A stretch of 64,000 bases of DNA, from positions 23,432,057-23,496,056 of the forward strand of contig CM037871.1 of NCBI GenBank assembly GCA_021292105.1. The letters run 5' to 3'. The DNA comes from Anadara kagoshimensis (taxonomy: Eukaryota; Mollusca; Bivalvia; Arcoida; Arcidae). The notes below the pieces were generated by a model that had not been told where the DNA came from, did not search any database, and was given only the letters and a program-made list of their open reading frames with translations. Positions 59,814 through 64,000 of the stretch are shown here, piece by piece. Both the position numbers and the translations under genes were made by a program. Positions within the stretch are counted from its first letter, which is position 1. Each line of letters opens with the position of its first letter.

Positions 59814-59834
59814 TTATGGTGGCTCTTGATTCCT

Positions 59835-60137
59835 ACAAACTTAAGTCATTTTATTTTAGTTGTTTTTAATCTTTGTTAGGAAAAAAGTATTGCATCTTCA
59901 ATGTATGAATTTTTAAAAATCAAATGTCTTACACCACAATCCCATATCCATATATACATGACCTGGCTTATGTATTTCAGGTGAGCATCAGAAGCCCTAC
60001 TTACTGTAGGAATATTAACCTATATTCATTTTCATTCATATTCATTTTTATAATATCATATCTTACCAAGGAACTGAAAACACATCGCCTTTCTTTTCCA
60101 TTTCTTGATTTTAAATATCGAATTTGTATCTAGCGCC
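59835..60137. other. no gene recognised
   Basis: Host-side flank to the right of the LINE target duplication. The 69-codon + frame at 59924-60133 is hydrophobic and unsupported. Confidence 0.45.
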
Positions 60138-60720
60138 ACTTAAACTTTGGACCAATCAAATCTTACCTTTATTTGACTTCCGGTTGTTTGTTGGCGGCGT
60201 CGAAATTTCAACAGAAGACGAACAAACTAGCACGTAATTCATTCATGTTATAACAATTCAAAGACAATATGTGACGGATCAATAAAGTAATGATCCCTGA
60301 AAAGGAAAATACATCGGTTAAGGTAGAAAAACAAAAAGTTTTCATAAAAATATTTACTCGAAGCGAGTGACCCCCGAGAGAGTGTCTGTCCTTGTTTTTT
60401 TTATAGGTGTTGGATAGTAAAGGGGTGTTGGATAGTAAAGGGATTTTTAATTACGAGCTCCTGTGGTTAAGTGTTTGATTTTGATACAATATGTGACGGA
60501 TCAATAAAGTAATGATCCCTGAAAAGGAAAATACATCGGTTAAGGTAGAAAAACAAAAAGTTTTCATAAAAATTTTTACTCGAAGCGAGTGACCCCCGAG
60601 AGACTGTCTGTCCTTGTTTTTTTTATATGTGTTGGATAGTGAAGGGGTGTTGGATAATAAAGGGATTTTTAATTACGAGCTCCTGTGGTTAAGTGTTTGA
60701 TTTTGATACAATTTGCATAA
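60138..60720 (-). repeat. inverted copy of the 38572-38878 sequence, partly tandem (222-bp period)
   Basis: The - strand repeats the order TATCCAACACCTATAAAAAA, GGTCACTCGCTTCGAGTAAA, GGATCATTACTTTATTGATC, AGATTTGATTGGTCCAAAG. The outer 222 bp (beginning ACAATATGTGACGGATCAAT at 60264) is repeated from 60486. It may be a solo end of the element family that carried the helicase, or the other end of a single 22-kb unit. Confidence 0.8.
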
Positions 60721-61198
60721 TTGTCCGACTTTTTGGTACTTTTATTTAAAAAAAACCCGTCAAAATGGGAAAAGAAAATCCGTCTAATATGACCTTTTCA
60801 TTTATGTGTTGTTACGGTACAAATCCTTCAAATTGGTAAGCCTGCAGTCTTGCTGTATACCAAGCCTATCATACGTTCATCTTTCCAAGTTTTTCAGATA
60901 TGTTCTACAATTCACAGCACATCTCGCCGCCTTAGGTTCGAATCCAATTCTAGGGACTTGCTCTAGTGTAAGAAAGATTTCAGTTCGCTTGCAGAAATTC
61001 TGTGTTTTTTTCGTGTACCTGGTTCCTTCCATCTCAAAATGTCAGCCTCGATATCAGTGGAATAATCTTTTATGGGGCCAAAAAATCACAACCATCCTTC
61101 CATAATGACAATGCGGCATCTACTACGACGACAACCGATACTCAATTTGCAACATGCTATTTTAGTATCACAATGTTATGCTAGCGATATAAGATATA

Positions 61199-61200
<2 letters not shown>
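60721..61200 (+). mobile_element. probable degraded tRNA-SINE fragment (about 60935-61080)
   Basis: TAGGTTCGAATCCAATTCTA gives a B box. About 60 bp later CCTGGTTCCTTCCATCTCAA and ATATCAGTGGAATAATCTTT resemble the 3' body of the 48105-48444 SINE. A box and target duplications are not clear. The rest of the interval shows nothing recognisable. Confidence 0.45.
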
Positions 61201-61204
<4 letters not shown>

Positions 61205-61242
<38 letters not shown>

Positions 61243-61440
61243 CAATTGGTTAAACACAAGTCGCCGATTCGAGCCTCCGAGAGTTGAAACAATCAAATTT
61301 ATGGCTGAAATCTGTTGAATCTTGGTAATGTGGAGATAAAGAGAAAAGTGACATGTCATATTACATCCCAGTGCGAATAGCTGTCTGAATTACGGGAACC
61401 ATCAGTTATATCAAAAAAAAAATATAGTGTTACTAATGAT

Positions 61441-61494
<54 letters not shown>
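61205..61494. repeat. two CT microsatellites
   Basis: (CT)n at about 61205-61239 and a longer (CT)n at 61440-61494. The reverse frames with poly-RE are artefacts. Confidence 0.92.
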
Positions 61495-61498
<4 letters not shown>

Positions 61499-62054
61499 CC
61501 TGTTGCCACTTTCCCCAACATATCGAGGCAAGTGGCCTGAAAAGTTCCAATTTATATATTTAGATTATACCCTGACCTTGACTTTTTCTCATATATATTT
61601 CCAACGTCTTATTAGTTATCGATGTGTACTACACACCGCAGACCACAGCTAGTACTGACATTGTTTAATATGTACAAGGTGGCCATTTACCCCATTTTCC
61701 CCTATAATATCTAAATTGGTCTCATCTGTTATACATACACATACATATCCTCTCTGGGTCTTAAAGGACTAGTGCCCCCCTCTTCCTACGGGCCTGAATT
61801 AAGCTGGTAATGACAAAATTGTCGTTCCAGAACTAAGAGGGTTAAATCCTTAGTGTCGAATTCATATTTTCCAATGTGGGGATTTTTTTAATCTTGCATT
61901 ATTTACAAGTCCATTTAAAGTCTTCTAGTTCACCATTTATCACATAGCTGTGTATTGTTGGTGATATTGTAGTGCAGGTTAAGTAGAAGCACAAGCTACA
62001 AACAAAGCATTTGACTGTTTCATGTGCGTCTTCCATTATTGTTTCACACTGCTG
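61495..62054. other. no gene recognised
   Basis: AT-rich sequence with no splice-bounded frame or repeat that I can identify. Confidence 0.45.
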
Positions 62055-62515
62055 CTATAACAGCGAGTAAAACCCCACTAGCTATAATTCTTGTAGTTGT
62101 ATGGATAAGAGCGGGTTGGCCCCACTAGCAGCGAGTGACCCTACTAGCTATTTGATATAATACTCTATAGCAACGGGTAGTCCCACTAACCGATAATGTA
62201 ATGAGAAATAAGTTGATGTTGCAACAAGCATAGCCCCAATAGCTATAATACTTGTAGCAATTCAGTGTGAATGACCGAGAGCTGGACCCACTAGCAGCCA
62301 GTAATCCCACTAGCTATTAAGTATATATTCTTATAGCTCAAGTTCAAGTTGATGTAGCAGCGAGAAATCCCACTAGCTATGATTGAAATGTTTAGTGTCA
62401 TGTAGCAGCGAGTTAACCTCACAAGCTGTAGTAGTGTGTTATTTAGCAAATGTAATATTTTTAGTCAAACTTTAGGATATTATGTATAGCGGCGAGTAAT
62501 TAACCCAACTAGCTG
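62055..62515. repeat. periodic 25-base motif array beyond the 3' end of the LINE
   Basis: TAGCAGCGAGTAATCCCACT then AGCTAT, or close variants, occurs about ten times (around 62063, 62106, 62130, 62165, 62225, 62275, 62300, 62352, 62400, 62482), separated by non-conserved AT-rich spacers of 15-55 bp. The conserved blocks start TAGC and end GCTA, so each can pair with itself at the edges. Located 200-650 bp downstream of the LINE stop codon on the LINE strand, so possibly in its 3' UTR. Confidence 0.7.
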
Positions 62516-62712
62516 TACATTTTTGTTTATAGGCCATATGGTAAATGAAAGTTATGTAACAATGAAATTTTACAAAGCATAATGTAAGATAACGTGTTAA
62601 ATAAGTTCTTTGCTTTACCTTTACCTTTTCCTTTTCCTTGAGGTATGTGCATCTGAGACCCATTTGTTACTGTGTCTTCATAAACATTTACTGTTTCTGT
62701 TGTCACTTCCGG

Positions 62713-63875
62713 TCATAAGCACTGTGGATTGAACTTGGCACTCAACGTTTTTCCAGAAGACATTGAGCCTGCCTTTGAACATACACATGTAATAACACTG
62801 GTACTTTCTACAACATCTTCTGGCAGGTATTTATTGCTCTTTGGGTGAAATTTCTTTTTTGAATGCTGTTTGTATACTTTATGTTTGTGTCCCCTTGTTT
62901 TATTAGACATCAAACTTGGAAATAATCTGTTGCTGTCAATGTTTTTGTAGCCTTTGATAATTTTAAAATATTCCACTATATCGGAGCGTGTTCTTCTGTG
63001 CTCTAGCGATAGTAACCCTAGCTCCTTAAGTCTTTCTGGATATGTTAAATCTTTAATAGCTGATACCAATTTCGTTGCTCTTCTTTGTACATTTTCCAGG
63101 GCTACGGCTTCTTTTTTATATATTATGCACCACACATTACTTCCATATTCAAGATGTGGACGTACAAGACTCTTATACAGGTTTAGAAACGATTCTTTTT
63201 TTCAGATGTTTGAAAGTCCGTTTGACCAGTCCAAGTTTCTTGTTTGCTTTTTTAACAGCTTGTGCTATGTGTGGTTGAAAGTTTAGATCCTTGTCAATGA
63301 TTACTCCTAGGTACTTTTCTTCTTTTGAAAGATCTATATTTACCCTAGCTCCGTTCTTTAACATTGAATATTCGTTTGGTTCTGTATGTCCTAAATGCAG
63401 ATGTTTACATTTATCCGTGTTGAATTTCAATTGCCAAGTTTCAGACCATTTGTGAATGTTGTCCAAATCTCTTTGTAACTGGATAGTGTCCATTACGTTG
63501 CCTACTTCCATGTAAATTTTTGTGTCGTCTGCAAATATCTTTACAAGATTTGAAATAGATTCCGGAAGATCATTTACGTATATTAAAAACAATGTGGGTC
63601 CTAACACACTACCTTGCGGTATACCACTGGTAACTTGTTTCCATTCTGAAAAATGGCCATTTAGTACTATTATTTGTCGACGTCCTGTATTAAAGTCTTT
63701 AATTCATCGGAATGTGTTGTCAGTTATACCATAATTCTGCAGTTTGCGAAAGAGTCTTTGGTGTGGTACAAAGTCGAAAGCTTTTTGGAAATCAAGATAG
63801 ATGACGTCTACGGATTTATGATTATCGAGTGACTTTGTCCAATCGTCAATCGTTTTAATGAATTGGGTGACTCAG
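62713..63875 (-). pseudogene. LINE reverse transcriptase (jockey/CR1-like), 5' truncated
   Basis: The - strand reads VDVIYLDFQKAFDFVPHQRL (RT motif A), GIPQGSVLGPTLFLIYVNDL-type text around 63570-63625, IFADDTKIYMEVGN (catalytic ADD), DNIHKWSETWQLKFNTDKCK and EEKYLGVIIDKDLNFQPHI. After a frame change near 63185 it continues VWCIIYKKEAVALENVQRRA, TYPERLKELGLLSLEHRR and ADVV-like tail to a stop near 62713. Motif order is that of jockey/CR1-type LINEs. The endonuclease and N-terminal RT are absent; similarity fades near 63875, well before the window edge. At least one frameshift and a stop near 63700 show it is inactive. Confidence 0.86.
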
Positions 63876-64000
63876 GATCTTCCCTTCATATGCCACCTTT
63901 GTTCTAAAATTTATTTTCTAAAGAGACAAATAGTCCTTTTCTTTCTAATTTTATATATATTTAATTGAACTGTTTAGAAATGCGGTTCATAGTCGATATG

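Larger units (their letters stand above)
52752..59816 (-). mobile_element. 7.07-kb L1/Tx1-like LINE with 18-bp target duplication
   Basis: TGGTGGCTCTTGATTCCT occurs at 52734-52751 and at 59817-59834. The DNA between has its A-rich 3' end (read as a T run at 52751-52770) next to the left copy, as expected for target-primed reverse transcription on the - strand. The element is 5' truncated inside ORF1, carries ORF1 (59110-59813) and ORF2 (53141-56870), and holds two MITEs at 57653-58187. A 35-base T run at 56921-56955 separates the ORF2 part from the rest; two LINEs meeting there cannot be fully excluded. A (TA)n run lies at 53041-53085. Confidence 0.8.

Noticed and set aside
38572-60720. a single Polinton-type element spanning 22 kb between inverted repeats
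   Set aside because: No capsid, protein-primed polymerase, integrase or packaging ATPase gene is visible between the repeats; the content is a PIF1-like gene, a P-type transposase and a LINE.

Overview
The window looks like nuclear DNA of a marine bivalve mollusc. This is inferred from three things: a dispersed repeat family that opens AGCTCACCTG and closes with a GGCCCATGGGCC hairpin, tRNA-derived SINEs with a bivalve-like tail, and the AT-rich, intron-bearing, transposon-crowded layout. No prokaryotic operon, ribosomal RNA gene, tRNA gene or CRISPR array was seen. Coding calls rest on reading translations by eye; no database search was possible.

The one ordinary host gene recognised is the last exon of frataxin (21198-21342, + strand). 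The 21 kb upstream of it would be its last intron if the gene is continuous. That stretch is mostly a 33-bp minisatellite (about 8.3 kb in six blocks, 3291-21024), broken up by at least five AGCTCACCTG-family elements, a 1.27-kb TIR element and a 186-bp MITE. The satellite ends about 175 bp before the frataxin splice acceptor.

From 21.3 to 32.3 kb there are TIR elements with readable target duplications (TA at 22040-22959; TTAA at 23311-25167, with an hAT-like MITE inside), two more AGCTCACCTG elements flanking a dead mariner, and reverse-transcriptase fossils. From 32.8 to 37.7 kb lies a broken pogo/Tigger-type transposase with a C-terminal PHD-like finger, split by a snapback palindrome and by a stack of nested insertions.

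From 38.6 to 51.8 kb a decayed PIF1-type helicase can be followed on the + strand through three exons with phase-matched junctions, ending in a PHD finger. Its 8.9-kb second intron holds a P-superfamily transposase on the opposite strand. That transposase is itself split by a 4-kb element with 0.7-kb inverted arms and TA target sites. A tRNA-SINE with a 14-bp target duplication lies in the same intron.

From 52.7 to 59.8 kb is a 7.07-kb L1/Tx1-like LINE on the - strand, bracketed by an 18-bp target duplication. Its ORF1 appears to join an RRM-like segment to an IMPACT/UPF0029 domain, which I consider the most novel observation here. The end of the window (60.1-64 kb) has an inverted copy of the sequence that precedes the helicase, SINE and microsatellite DNA, and a second LINE (- strand, 5' truncated) followed downstream by a periodic motif array.
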